Shown piece after piece: positions 21,291-32,300 of a stretch of DNA of 64,000 bases. Position 1 is the first letter of the stretch. Each line of letters begins with the position of its first letter. A program made the translations under genes and the position numbers. Under the pieces are notes generated by a model that was given only the letters and a program-made list of their open reading frames with translations, was not told where the DNA came from and did no database searches. The stretch covers positions 8,919,987 through 8,983,986 of the forward strand of contig ML662449.1 of NCBI GenBank assembly GCA_007570785.1. The letters run 5' to 3'. The DNA is from Antilocapra americana. Taxonomy: Eukaryota > Chordata > Mammalia > Artiodactyla > Antilocapridae.

Positions 21291-22498
21291 TTTTCATTTT
21301 TCCTGTGATCTTCAGCTCTTATTAATCAGTTTGGTACCTCTCAGCTCCTGGCGCCTCTTCCCTAGGACTACCTCTTCTGTAGCCCATGGATGAATGAATT
21401 TTTTAAAGTTCACTTTTACCCCTGAAGGGTGAAGGTACCCTGGCAGAATTTGGTCCCAGAATAAACTAGGTGACAAGTCCAAAAGAAAAAGTCACTCCTG
21501 AAACAAAATTTACTCTGATAAAGGAATGCAAATAGTTTAAAATATTACAGCTTGAAGCAGCATTATGTCCGCTGAGGGGGGTTGTGACAGAGATTATTGT
21601 CTCTGTGCTAGAAATGAACAGACCTTTTGATTTGAAGAGTGTGTTACTTATTCACCCTTAGTCCAACATATGCCCGTAATGAGGCTGGGTCTTCTGAGGA
21701 ATCCCCTTCTCATTCTTCCTTGCTTTGATTTCCTTGTCTTTGCCAGATTATGAGCAGTAAAAAGGGACACACTTCTCTCAACATACCAGTGAAGGAATGG
21801 GGTTGGAGAGAGGATTTGGACCTTTGGTCTTATTAGCTCTGATTCACTGCATCAGCTTCCTGTAGACAGAAAGGGAGTCAGAACACAAGAAGTCCAAGTT
21901 TTGCCTAGTGGGCACCATCTTGACCATCTCGTGTGTATGAAGGTTGCACTGAATTATATACTGCTTTTTCTCAGGCAGTGCTTCTCAAATGATTTGTGGC
22001 AAAGGGCTATTAATTTTCTTTTTTCAGTCAGTTGCAGACTGATAATTTGTAGAAGATAAGATCATGTGCTTGGGTGTCCTGACAATGTCAAGTTGCTATA
22101 TTCATGTCTAAATGCTTTCTCTACTAAGATAGGAAGAGACAGTGTGTACCCAGTATCAGTCCATGGACCTCACCTGGGACTGCACTGTTCTCCTGAGCTT
22201 GAACCTTACCTCTTTCGTGGAAGAAAGCTGTAGACCAGCCCCTCCCTGCCATGTACCTTGGGATGTCTTTTGGGGGGAAGGTATGCAATGCATGACTGGA
22301 TAGATTTCTGAACAAGGGACACTTGTCTCAGCTCCCAGTGTTTTTAGCACAATCTTCTATTATACCTGATCAATACAAATGAAGTAGCTTAGTTATCAAA
22401 GTCATTTTCCATCCTGGGTGTTCTTCAGGTCGGAGTGGCCAGAGCCCTTGTCCTGAAAAATCAAAGCCTGAGAGCAGAGTTGGTGTTTGGGAAGGAGG
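21291..22498. other. Single-copy-looking DNA, nothing recognised
   Basis: 1.2 kb with no named repeat and no credible coding frame. Confidence 0.45.
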
Positions 22499-22714
22499 TG
22501 GGCTTCCCTGGTGGCTCAGCTGGTAAAGAAACTGCCTGCAATGTGGGAGACCTGGGTTTGATCCCTGGGTTGGGAAGATCGCCTGGAGAAGGGAATGGTA
22601 ACCCACTCCAGTACTCTCGCCTACAGAATTCCATGGATAGTGCAGCCTGGTGGGCTGCAGTCTACGGGGTTGCAAAAAGCTGGACATGCCTGAGTGACTA
22701 ACACTTTCACTTTC
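22499..22714 (+). mobile_element. Bov-tA SINE, near full length
   Basis: Well preserved plus-strand copy: 'ttccctggtggctcagctgg', 'gcaatgtgggagacctggg', 'gggttgggaagatcgcctgg', 'cccactccagtactctcgcc' and the tail 'ctaacactttcactttca'. A weak duplication (aaggaggtg left, aaggagaggtg right) may be its target site. Confidence 0.93.
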
Positions 22715-23699
22715 AAGGAGAGGTGAGTGTGCTGGGCCCTCTCACACATGGAAATGGTTTATAAAATGGGGCCTTTATGAGGTTCTGTGTACTTTATAAA
22801 TGTTAGATTTTTAAGGCTTAATAATGAAGCTTGTAGGACTGATGAGAGCAATTTGTAAAATGGCATGTAAAGGCACACTGAAGTTTTCCTCTCAGATGCT
22901 ATGACATCTAATTGTATTAATAAGCTACAAGATGCAGTTTGCCTTCTTGTTGATGGCTGTTTTCAGTTTGATGCAGGATAGGAAATAGAAGTGCACTGTT
23001 TAAAATTGTGAGTAGGATTCTACACATTTCTTTTAAAGGTCATTTACATATTATTCAAAAAATATTGAAAAGCAAAATTGTTAAAAAAGTGAACATGCAT
23101 TTTATGAAGTCTTGATATTGATTGGTATAGCAATAACCATATGAATATCAACTTTATATCAGTGGCTTTGCTGAATTTAAACTAAAAAGTCCCTGTGTTC
23201 TGATTCTAGATTTTGGAGTGATTGGGTGGGCATTTGAGTAGGTGCTCTTGACAGAGTTGGAAATCAGGATTGAGAGACTTTAGATGTGGTAATCAATGCT
23301 ATAAAGGTAAATGAGGTCACTAAGTGACAAAAACAAAGAGCTGGGGCAGCTGGGAGGGGATTGGGGTTGAGGCTGGAAGAAAATGAATGAACAGAAGAGC
23401 AAGACATGGACGCACTCCATGCAGAAGACCAAGGGGAGAACTTCCAAAAAGGAGCACGTTCTACACTGGGAGAAGATGAAGAAGGATGAAAGGCATATAG
23501 TAGTGGGCCCTGTGTGTCCTTTGGGTCTCCTTCAGTGTCTCTAGGTGTCCCTCCTCAGTCTTGACGTGCTTTTGGCTCCAACTGCTGGCCCCTGTGACTC
23601 TTCTTGTGAAGATCACTTTCAGGATACTGGTGTGACTTTGCTGGCAAGCTCAGAGAGAAGCATGTGCCTGGAATGACCATCCCCTACCTCCCACCTGCC
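22715..23699. other. Single-copy-looking DNA, nothing recognised
   Basis: About 1 kb, AT-rich to 23200 and then more balanced. No repeat family or coding frame recognised. Confidence 0.45.
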
Positions 23700-25375
23700 C
23701 CTTGATGGATCACAACCTTGCTGTGGTGAAGGGACTTGTGGAACTCAATGAAACTATGAGCCAGGTTGGGCAGGGCCACCTAAGATGGATAGGTCATAGT
23801 GAAGAGTTCTGACAAAATGTGGTCCACTGGAAAAAGGAATGGAAAACCATTCTAGTATCCTTGCCGCAAGAACCCCATAAACAGTATGAAAAGGCAAAAA
23901 AATATGATGTTGGAAGATGAGCCCCCTAGGTTGGAAGGTGTCCAATATGCTACTGTGGAGGAATGAAGGGCAATTACTAATAGGTCCAGAAAGATGAAGT
24001 GGCTAGGCCAAAGCAGAAACGATGCTCAGCTATGGATGTGTCTGGTAGTGAAAATAGAGTCTAATGCTATAAAGAATAGAATGGAATGGTATATGGGTAT
24101 TCCATTCCATGTTTAATGTAATGTTAGGTTCTTGAATCAAGGTAGATTGGCATGACTTCAGTAGAACATGAGCCAAGAAATTCCAGATGTATAAGGTGGG
24201 TTTCAAAGGGGCAGAGGAACCAGAGATAAAATTGCCAGCATTTGTAGGATCATGGAGAAAGCAAGGGAGTTCCAGAAAAACATCTACTTCTGCTTCATTG
24301 ACTATGCTAAAACTTTTGACTGTTTTGATCACAACAAACTGTGGAATATTCTTAAAGAGATGGTTGTACCAACCATCTCTTACTTGTCTCCTGAGTATCC
24401 TGTATGCAGGTCAAGAGGAAACAGTTAGAACCTGACTGGTTCCAAATTGGGAAAGGAGTACATGAAAGCTGCATCTTGTTACCCTGCTTATTTAACTTCT
24501 ATACAGAGTACATCATGCGAAATGCTGGGCTGGATGAATCACAAACTGGAATCAAGATTGCAAGGAGAAATATCAACAACCTCAGATATGTAGATGATGC
24601 CATTTTAATGGCAGAAAGTGAAGAACTAAAAAAATCTCTTGATGAGGGTGAAAGAGGAGGGAGAAAGAGCTGGCTTGAAATGCAACATTAAAAAAACTAA
24701 TATCATGGTATCCAATCCCATCACTTCATAGCAAACAGAAGGAGAAAAAGTGGTGGCAGTGACTTATTTTCTTGGGTTCCAAAATCACTGAGGATGGTGA
24801 CTATAGCCATGAAATTAAAAGTTACTTGTTCCTTTTAAAGAAAGCAAACCTAGACAGCATATTAAAAGGCAGAAACATTGCTTTGCCAATAAAGGTCCAC
24901 ATAGTCAAATCTATGGTTTTTCCAGGAGTCATGTATGGATGTGAGAGTTGGTTCATAAAGAAGGCTGATTGCCAGAGAGTTGATGCTTTCAAATTGTGTT
25001 GCTGGAGAAGACTCTTGAGAATCCCTTGGGCTGCAAGGAGATCAAACTAGTCAGTCCTAATGGAAATCAACCCTGAATGATCATTGGAAGGATTGTTACT
25101 AGGGTTGAAGCTACAGTACTTTGGTCACCTGATGAGAAGAACTGACTTATTGGAAAAGATCCTGATGTTGGGAAAGATTGAAGGCAACAGAAGGTAGCAG
25201 CAGAGAATGAGATGGTGAAATAGCATCACTGACTCAATGTATATGAATCTGAGCAAACTCTGGGAGTGCAGGACAAAGGGCTCTCATGCCCTACATGGGC
25301 ATGAACATGGGCTCATGTTCATGGGGTTGCAAAGAGTTGGATATGACTTAGGGACTGAACAACACCACCACCACA
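23700..25375 (+). mobile_element. BovB (RTE) LINE, longest copy in the window
   Basis: Plus-strand BovB of about 1.7 kb. The left part ('gatggatcacaaccttgctg', 'ttgccgcaagaaccccata', 'cagctatggatgtgtctgg', 'gttcttgaatcaaggtag') comes from the region ahead of and at the start of the endonuclease. It then jumps near 24160 to sequence just before the reverse transcriptase, so most of the endonuclease is deleted. The remainder covers the reverse transcriptase, the C-terminal region and the 3' end ('gttggatatgacttaggga'). Confidence 0.93.
24230..25290 (+). pseudogene. BovB reverse-transcriptase ORF relic
   Basis: Broken reading frame over the polymerase part of BovB. In order: 'FIDYAKTFDCFDH' (palm motif A type, near 24280-24330), 'LFNFYTEYIMRNAG' (24490-24530), the catalytic box YVDD at 24587-24598 followed by 'AILMAES', then 'GSKITEDGDY' (24772), 'MVFPGVMYGCESW' (24910) and 'WRRLLRIPW'. 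Frame changes near 24300 and 24400 and stops near 24690 and 25050 separate the parts. The catalytic aspartates are retained but no continuous protein exists, and the endonuclease is missing. Confidence 0.9.
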
Positions 25376-27039
25376 AACAATAACACCTCCCATCTGAGTC
25401 CTTAGCTCATGACTACCAGCTGGGGAGTATGAAAGCCCAGCTACCTTGTCATAAGTCAGGCCAACTCTGTGGTATAATTTATAGTTTAGACCTTCCCTCT
25501 GAGACTTTGTTTGGCTTCTTTTTTTACTTTGCTCTGTTTCCTTCACTCCTTTATCTGTTCTCCTCTGCAGCAGCATCTTCATTTATCATTTGCCTATTAA
25601 TCCTCACTGCAGGGTCTTCTCCTATGGATGGGATCTATAATTGTGTGGTCTTGGGAGAACATTCCTGAGGATGGAGCAACCACTAGTTAGTCCCAAGAGG
25701 ACAGAGTGATGAGAAGTGGATGCCAGGTTGGAGGAGGGACTGGATAAGGAGCTGGCTGGAGATCTTAGTACAGAACATTCAGTGGAGAAATTTGATGGTG
25801 AAAAGTTCAAGAGAGTTACAGGCTCATTTGATCACAGAAGGATGCTTGTTTGATTTTTAGACTAGAAAGAATTGGAGCCCATGGGTAGTCAGAAGGGAAG
25901 AAATTAATGTGAGGGAGGACTGAAAATACTTGAACAAGATGAGAGGCAGAGGTAGAAATTACCTTGGAGGAGATGGTAGAATTCTTGGGTGTTGCAAAGG
26001 AGGCAGCGTTGTGTGTTGTTTCACACAGAAGTGGGAATGGGGGTGAGTCAACTTCTGGGGAAGAGTAGCAAGATAAATACGGAGGATGGCAGAAGTCATG
26101 CTGGGAAGGATGTTGAGATGATCTAGTGGGACTTCTTCATTGGAGTCACTCAGCTAGCCAGGAGCAGAGTGAAGACCAGGAGCAGCTACCTCATGGTTCT
26201 TGGGTTTTCATTGTTGTCCTAAGCTGCCAGGTCACCTACAGGGAGAAAGACACAGGACAGTGAGGACTTTGGATGGTGGAGGGGATCCTTATGAACATCC
26301 TCCCTCCTAGGAAGTCCTAGGCCAGCAACAGACCAAGAAAAAGGTAGACTATTTTTGTCTCTCTTAGATCAGGTGATCCTAAGTGCCATGGACACACTCA
26401 AGGTGCCAGTGCTCAACAAAAAACCAAGTTGCTCCAGAGAAAAGCATCTTTCAGTCCCAACTGTGGATTTGGGAGAAAATACTCTGAGGAAGAGGACATG
26501 GGTCCTGGTTCCCAGGACAGTTCTCAAGTTGATTTTAAAGTATGTGATTGTTTTAAAGCCCTTAATATGGCCATAGGCATCACTTACAGACGTCCATCAA
26601 CAAAGAGAAGGTTAGTGAGTTTCCTGACTCTGGAAAGGGTGGAGGTCAAGAGAGCCAAGAGGTGGAAAAGGTCTTACCATTCTTTGTGAACGTCTGGAAT
26701 TTGACTTAAGTCATTAGCTATCAGGCATTAAGAAAGAGCCTTTATTTTTTCAGGAGGATTTATGGCCTTTTATGTGTTTATTTTTCCTTCACTATTAGAC
26801 ATCCAAGAGGAAAGAACCTAAGGGTCAGAGACTCCCTCTGTCCAGCCATAGGCCACATCTCCCCAGGTTCCCTGAAACAGAGTGATGGGAGAAGGCCGTG
26901 TTTTACTGACCTGTGCTAACAGAGTGCCTCACATTTCATCTAGAGTCAATCCTCCTACTCTTCTTACCCCATTCCACTTGGCCTCATCTGGGTACCCATA
27001 CCCACTGTCATTCCCTGATGTTCTCGCTCACTCTTTTAT
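25376..27039. other. Repeat-poor DNA, with one weak candidate exon inside
   Basis: 1.7 kb without a named young repeat; the purine-rich 25700-26120 has the style of an old dispersed repeat but is unassigned. A spliced-exon-like segment at 26368-26610 is listed separately. Confidence 0.4.
26368..26610 (+). other. Candidate internal exon (weak)
   Basis: A pyrimidine tract and AG ('tttttgtctctcttag', AG at 26366-26367) precede a 243-bp stretch that ends before a GT with a good donor context ('aagaag' then 'gttagtgag' from 26611). Counting from 26369, the whole stretch is open for about 80 codons, with no recognised domain; a second frame is also open for most of it, so the signal is ambiguous. 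I do not recognise the peptide. A chance arrangement is the more likely reading. Confidence 0.12.
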
Positions 27040-27824
27040 GCCACTCACTGTGTGTCTGGTCCTTTACTTGGTTTGTGAGAATATTTAAGGACAAACTACA
27101 ATTGTTGCCCTCAAAGAGTTTACTGGGGGAACATTTTCATAACCCAAGGAGTTAAATAATAGCTTTAACTAAGTCAATTCAAGGCAGTTTCGAGAGCTAT
27201 CAGTATTAAGAGTTAGTTACTAAAAGTTAAAGGATTCAGAGGGAGAGATTGCTAGGCTGCACCACGTGTTCTGTGATGGTGTCTTAGTGGAAATGGGAGG
27301 GCAGCCAGGTCCTGAATGCTTCACAGAATGGCATGTGGAGGGTGAGAGGAGGCTGGGGGCAGTCGCCTTCATGCACGCCATATGTACGTAAATCTGTGAT
27401 GTGTATTTAAGCAGATTCAGTGCATAACGGGGGCATTGATCTGTTTTTATTCCCAAAGCAAATGAACTTGTGTGGATAGCACGGGGGCTCATTAAGTGCT
27501 TGGTGAATTGGAAGGCAGTTTCTGAGAGATTGGAATGCTGAGCCTGGCAACCCTGAAAGATCGCTCCATCAATATTTAGCGAGGGACTGTGGCTTGCAAG
27601 GATGCTTGTAAGAAGATGCAATGGGAGGTACAGAGGAAAAGAATATGACCCTGCCCTTGAGACCTGTAGAGTCAGTATTGGGGGATGGACACAAGAACAC
27701 AGTTACAGTACAAGGGTCTGCAAAGTCAATATAAATAAGCAGTGCTCCAAAATTACTAGGGGACTTCAAGTACTTGACAGTGAAGGGATGAGGGAAGAGT
27801 GTTGAATATACTATGAATTTTAAA
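27040..27824. other. Unique DNA with two possible MIR/L2-class fragments
   Basis: Fragments at about 27040-27170 ('gccctcaaagagtttactgg') and 27590-27800 ('gaccctgcccttgagacctg') have the wording of an old dispersed repeat that often reads as 'tccctgccctcaaggagct'. The 133-codon minus frame at 27220-27621 has no family resemblance. Confidence 0.4.
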
Positions 27825-27996
27825 AATATATATATTTATTTATTTTTATTGAAGTGATTCAGATATATTAATTTTTTTCAAATTCTTTTTTATTACAGGT
27901 TATTAGAAGATATTGCATATAGTTCCCTGTGCTATACAGTAGGTTCTTGTTACTTATCTATTTTCTGTACAGTAATGGTTATCTGTTAATCCCATA

Positions 27997-28000
<4 letters not shown>
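27825..28000 (-). mobile_element. Artiodactyl L1 3' end
   Basis: Reverse-strand 3' UTR: 'ttattgaagtgattcagata', 'ggttattagaagatattgca', 'tagttccctgtgctatacag' and 'atctgttaatcccatatg'. It runs directly into a TG/TA microsatellite. Confidence 0.85.
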
Positions 28001-28030
<30 letters not shown>

Positions 28031-28031
28031 C
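27994..28031. repeat. TG/TA dinucleotide microsatellite
   Basis: Four TG units followed by about twelve TA units, at the truncated 5' edge of the L1 tail. Confidence 0.95.
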
Positions 28032-28084
28032 ATTTAAAAATCAAACTCTTGACTTGGGGGGAAAGTTTTTTATTCTTTTTAAAA

Positions 28085-28290
28085 TTAGCATATTTATTTT
28101 TTTATCTTTTTAGTTGTCCTGGGTCTTTGTTGCTGCGTGAAGGCTTTCTCTAGCTGCAGTGAGCAGGAGCTATTCTCTAGTTATGGTCGGCGAACTTCTC
28201 ATTGTGTGGCCTCTCTTGCTGCGGTGCACAGGCTGGACACATGGACTCAGCAGTTGCAGCACATGAGCTCAATAGTTGTGGCTCCTAGGA
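28085..28290 (-). mobile_element. CHR-type tRNA-derived SINE, head missing
   Basis: Antisense copy: T-rich left edge (its tail), then 'gggtctttgttgctgcgtga', 'ctttctctagctgcagtgag', 'cttgctgcggtgcacaggct' and 'agctcaatagttgtggctc'. The tRNA-like head expected on the right is absent. Confidence 0.8.
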
Positions 28291-29939
28291 GACTTTAATA
28301 CTGAATCTGAACATCTTCATTCTTTCATTTTCTATGAATACTTTGCTTTCACCTGGTGTCATGGTGGAGGAGATAAACATGAAGAAGTAACTCCCACAAT
28401 GACCTCCTCAACCCATGTTGAATCATTCATTTTCTCTCCTTTCTCATCATTATGATGTCAGAGCCAGAAACGTATGATTGCTCTTAGAAGACTTTATATA
28501 GAGTCAATGATGGGGGAATGGACACAAGAACACATCCCCTGTCACCATAAACTGTCATTCTGAGTTTTCGCTCTGTCCGTGGCATGTGGACCTACGGAGG
28601 CACTAATGTCAATGGCATGGCAGGGCCATACCACACAGGGGAGAGGAAATGGCAACAGAAAAGGGAAATATTGCGGTAAATGTGAAGGTACAAACCCACA
28701 TTCCCCAAATTAAAAAGTGTTCATCCATTGACAGGAAGATATTTCACTATCTAATGGGTGGATTATACATCCTCTACTTTGGGGATTGTCCCTTATTGGC
28801 TTCACAGTTGGTTCATTCTTGACCATAATCTGGGTGTGAGTAAAAGTCCTTCTATGATTGGAAAGAAAAATTACACAGATAACTGAGAGGTAACCCAGCC
28901 GGACAGCAAAGAGTTGACTGTGCCATACCTAATTGACAGTGGATGGGTAACCTCAGGTTCCGTGCCTCTTGACTGAAGTTCCATATTAGCTGTTTGCTTG
29001 GAAGGAGCAGATGTTTTGGCTCTGGTGGTCACTGCTCACCTCTGTCTGGGAGGTGCATCAATCACTTTAATTATAATGGAACGTGGGGCCAGGAACTGAA
29101 GGAGAAAAATCAACCCAATCCCAAGAACAATCTTTCTTGATGAATTCTCCCCTAAATCGAAACAATTCACTAGGTATCCCAGCTGGGGTTCATATGCTTT
29201 TGATTACTGTGGGCTATTTAGCTCTACAAAATGACAGGCTGCTTAATGGACTTTTAATGGTTATAGGTTTCTCTCTCTTTTTTTTAATGAGCTTCACCAG
29301 TTTGTTACTAATGCCCTGTAGAAATTTGGCAAGGGGCCAGGCTCGATGTTCCACATTTCTGGTTTCCAGGCCGCATACAAGCAACCATCGTAGCCAGTGG
29401 GGAAGGATGTTGCCAATCGGAGAGTGATTGCCATTAGGGCAGGGAGAGCAAGAAAGCAAGCTGAGTGCCCTGTAGTCTAATAAGTGTGTCATCTTAGAGA
29501 AAGTGGTTGCATTTTGTAGCTGAAGTTACCCTGAAAGTTTCAAAGGTCTTGGGATCCCAGGTGCCAGGAGAGTTGACAGTGCTGGGAATGACTGCACCTT
29601 CCTCTGATTTCCATCTTATTCATAAAAGGTGCTCTTCTAGACTCAGATGCATCCTGTCCACCAAAGAGCCTCTGAACATCTCAAGGCCAAGGCCAGGTTG
29701 TACTCAATCATGTTGGTATCCGCAGTGCCAGGTACTCAATTCATGGCTGTTGAACAAGGGACCACAAACAATTACAAAGAATGAGGGAGAAAAGATTTTA
29801 TTGAAGGGCCTCCCTCTCTGGGTTTCTAGAGACAAGCATGAGATCTGGGAGTAAGAGGAGAGTGAGAGAAGACAAGAGAGACAGTATCTCAAGCTGCTAA
29901 GGACTATTCTGAGTCTCGTTTCTGGCCATGCACCAAAAG
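28291..29939. other. Single-copy-looking DNA, nothing recognised
   Basis: 1.65 kb without a named repeat. The 114-codon plus frame at 29083-29427 and the 115-codon frame at 29507-29854 show no domain or family likeness. Confidence 0.45.
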
Positions 29940-30289
29940 ATGGTGTTAAATACTTTGTAAGCATCATCTGCTTAGTCCTTTCAGCTACACCAACAGGTGG
30001 ATAGTAATATGTGGAGGATTGTTCCCCAACTAGCTTTGGGGGGCTGCCCAGATTTGTAGCATTTGCTAATTTCTGTTGTAAATATTCCCATGGCCTACTT
30101 CAAACTTCCAGTGTGACCTTAGCCAGCTGGTGAAATTCCAGAAAATTTAAAAATTGGCTTTTTCGAGTTGCTGCAAGTGTACCAGCAGACATAGTTCTCA
30201 TCCCAATTTACAGATGCAGAGGATGAAGCTTGAGACAGCTAAGAACACAATCCAGGTCCAGAAGCTTTCCAAACACCGTGTTCTTTTCC
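29940..30289 (+). mobile_element. MIR SINE split by about 180 bp of other sequence
   Basis: The left MIR part (29940-30010) reads 'taagcatcatctgcttagtc' and 'caacaggtggatagtaatat'; the right part (30190-30289) reads 'ctcatcccaatttacagatg' and 'aatccaggtccagaagctt'. In the family these blocks adjoin. The 30011-30189 insert is not recognised and shows no clear end repeats. Confidence 0.55.
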
Positions 30290-30570
30290 TTAAATTGGAG
30301 TTTAATTGCTTTACAAGGTTGTATTAATTTCTGCTATACAATGAGTTGAATCAGCTATATGTATACATATATCCCCTCCCTCTTGGACCTCCCAACTCCC
30401 ACCCCTCTAAGTCATCACAGATGAGCTCATCACCTTGCTGAGCTTCGTGTGCTTTAAAGCAAGTTCCCACTAGCTAGCTATTTTACACATGGTAGTATAT
30501 ATATGTCAATCCTTATCTCCTTAATTCCTTACACCCTCCCCTTCCCCTCTGTGTCCACATGTCCATGTTC
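30290..30570 (-). mobile_element. Artiodactyl L1 3' end
   Basis: Reverse-strand 3' UTR: 'attgctttacaaggttgtat', 'taatttctgctatacaatga', 'tcatcacagatgagctcatc', 'ccactagctagctattttac' and 'ggtagtatatatatgtcaat'. Confidence 0.8.
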
Positions 30571-30844
30571 TTGATCATTGATTGCATTGCATGAGTTTCA
30601 TAGACTTGTTTCCCACAGTGTCAGAGTAGCCACAAAACTAGGAAGCAGGTAACTTGACTCATGCTGATCTACATCTCATGTGGTTTCCTGGGACTTCCCT
30701 GTAGGTGCCACATGATATTTGCTGTAGAACTTCTTTGGAGGTATCCTGGTTCCTGGGCTACCCCTCTTCATCTTCACTCACTCTATGGAGATTTTGCTTC
30801 TTCACTTACAGCTAACTATACAGGCTCTAGTATTACTGTGAAGT

Positions 30845-30990
30845 ATTTCTTACGGCACCATCTCCTTATTTAACAGATGAGCAATCAGGGGTCCTAAAAG
30901 ATTACATGACTTGTCCAGATCTACACAGCTGTCAGTGATAGCACTGGAAATAAAATTGAGATCTGATTCCTGACCCAAGGCACTTCGCTG
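30845..30990 (+). mobile_element. MIR SINE relic
   Basis: Sense MIR core: 'taacagatgagcaatcaggg', 'attacatgacttgtccagat', 'ctacacagctgtcagtgata' and 'gagatctgattcctgaccc'. Confidence 0.75.
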
Positions 30991-32099
30991 GAAACTCTAG
31001 GACCTTCCATCTCTTAAGAATAACAAAACAGGACTTGGAGTTACAAACACGGAGATGGAGTGGATTTTCCTGACTTGTTGCTGATGTTCTTCCTCACTGC
31101 TGGCTCCCAGTTTGAAAGATTCAACTTGACTTCCCTTGATTCTGGTGCAATGAGCTGAGAATTCAAGGACCGGCCCACAGGAGCATGTCATCCTGAAGTG
31201 AATGCAGCGAACATGAAAGACATTCTTTGGGAGCTTTAGTGGATGGGGAGGAGGGGCCAGGAGAAAAGGTAGGGGCTCCTTGCTGAAATACCCTCATGTT
31301 TTGGAGTCCCGAGATACTCCTAAATCACACCCAGGTCATATGGTGCCTATACTTGTCTCTTGGCCCGGGGTGAAAACAGTTCATGTTGTAAAATTAACTT
31401 TCCACATTTGGCTGGCCCACACGGGGCCAGCTTTCTTTCAAAATGAGTTTGCGAATGAATGAATGAATGTGTTGACTGGGTTACTGTTCTTGGGGGAGCC
31501 TTCTTTGCATTGGACTTGGAGAAAGATTAAAGCTAGTTTTGAAAAGTGTTGGTGCTCTCCCAAACACAGCATGCTGATAGAATTCTGGTCTCACTTTTAT
31601 TTGCTATGGAACAAAATGCTCTAGTTTTCATGGAAGAAATAGCCCAGCAGATGGTGTTTGGTGGATGGCATGAATGTAGCCTTGTAAATATGCATTCAAA
31701 ATAGATCACCTTCCCCCCAAATTTACCATCTGCCCCTTACCCCATGAGGTCCACAGGTGGTAAAAGAAAGGAAATTGATTGTTACTATTTTAGTATTCCC
31801 AGACTGTGGAAATTCTCTAAATGATGGCATTCTTAAATCTGGTTGTAAAAAATTTAGAGAGCAATGTCTTCCAAATTTTCCAGGGTTTAATCTGGCCTAA
31901 GAATAAAATCTGGTCTCAATGGCATCACCCTGTTTATGCCTCTTTTTGGGGCGTAGTGGAGGTAACTTCTGATCTGATCCTTTCTTTGCCAGTCTCATGG
32001 CTGAGGGTCTTCTACATCCTCCCTGACTCTGGACATGACTCTTAGATTCACTGTTGCTTCTAATCTCCAAAAAGCAGGGTAATCAATGTGCAGAGGATC
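30991..32099. other. Single-copy-looking DNA, nothing recognised
   Basis: 1.1 kb without a named repeat; a four-unit GAAT tract lies at 31452-31469. Confidence 0.45.
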
Positions 32100-32300
32100 T
32101 AGAACCTTAGAGATCTGGGTTTGAACTAATTTTCAGCTGTTGGAGCAATGGACAACTTAAATATCAGTTTCCTCACTTGTCAAATGAGGAAACCATTGTG
32201 GTTAATAAGACTACTGGAGATGGTTGTTAAGATTAAATAAGAAAAGGCACTTATAGCATTCAGGACCATGTTCAAAATATGCTGTCATCACCATTATCAT
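32100..32300 (-). mobile_element. MIR SINE relic
   Basis: Antisense MIR: 'agatctgggtttgaactaat', 'tcagtttcctcacttgtcaa', 'ggttgttaagattaaataag' and 'ggcacttatagcattcagga'. Confidence 0.83.

Noticed and set aside
27220..27621. 133-codon minus-strand open frame
   Set aside because: No domain, no family likeness, no splice or start context of note; chance length at this base composition.
29083..29427. 114-codon frame with a hydrophobic stretch
   Set aside because: The hydrophobic part comes from a T-rich run; no signal of a known membrane protein and no supporting gene structure.
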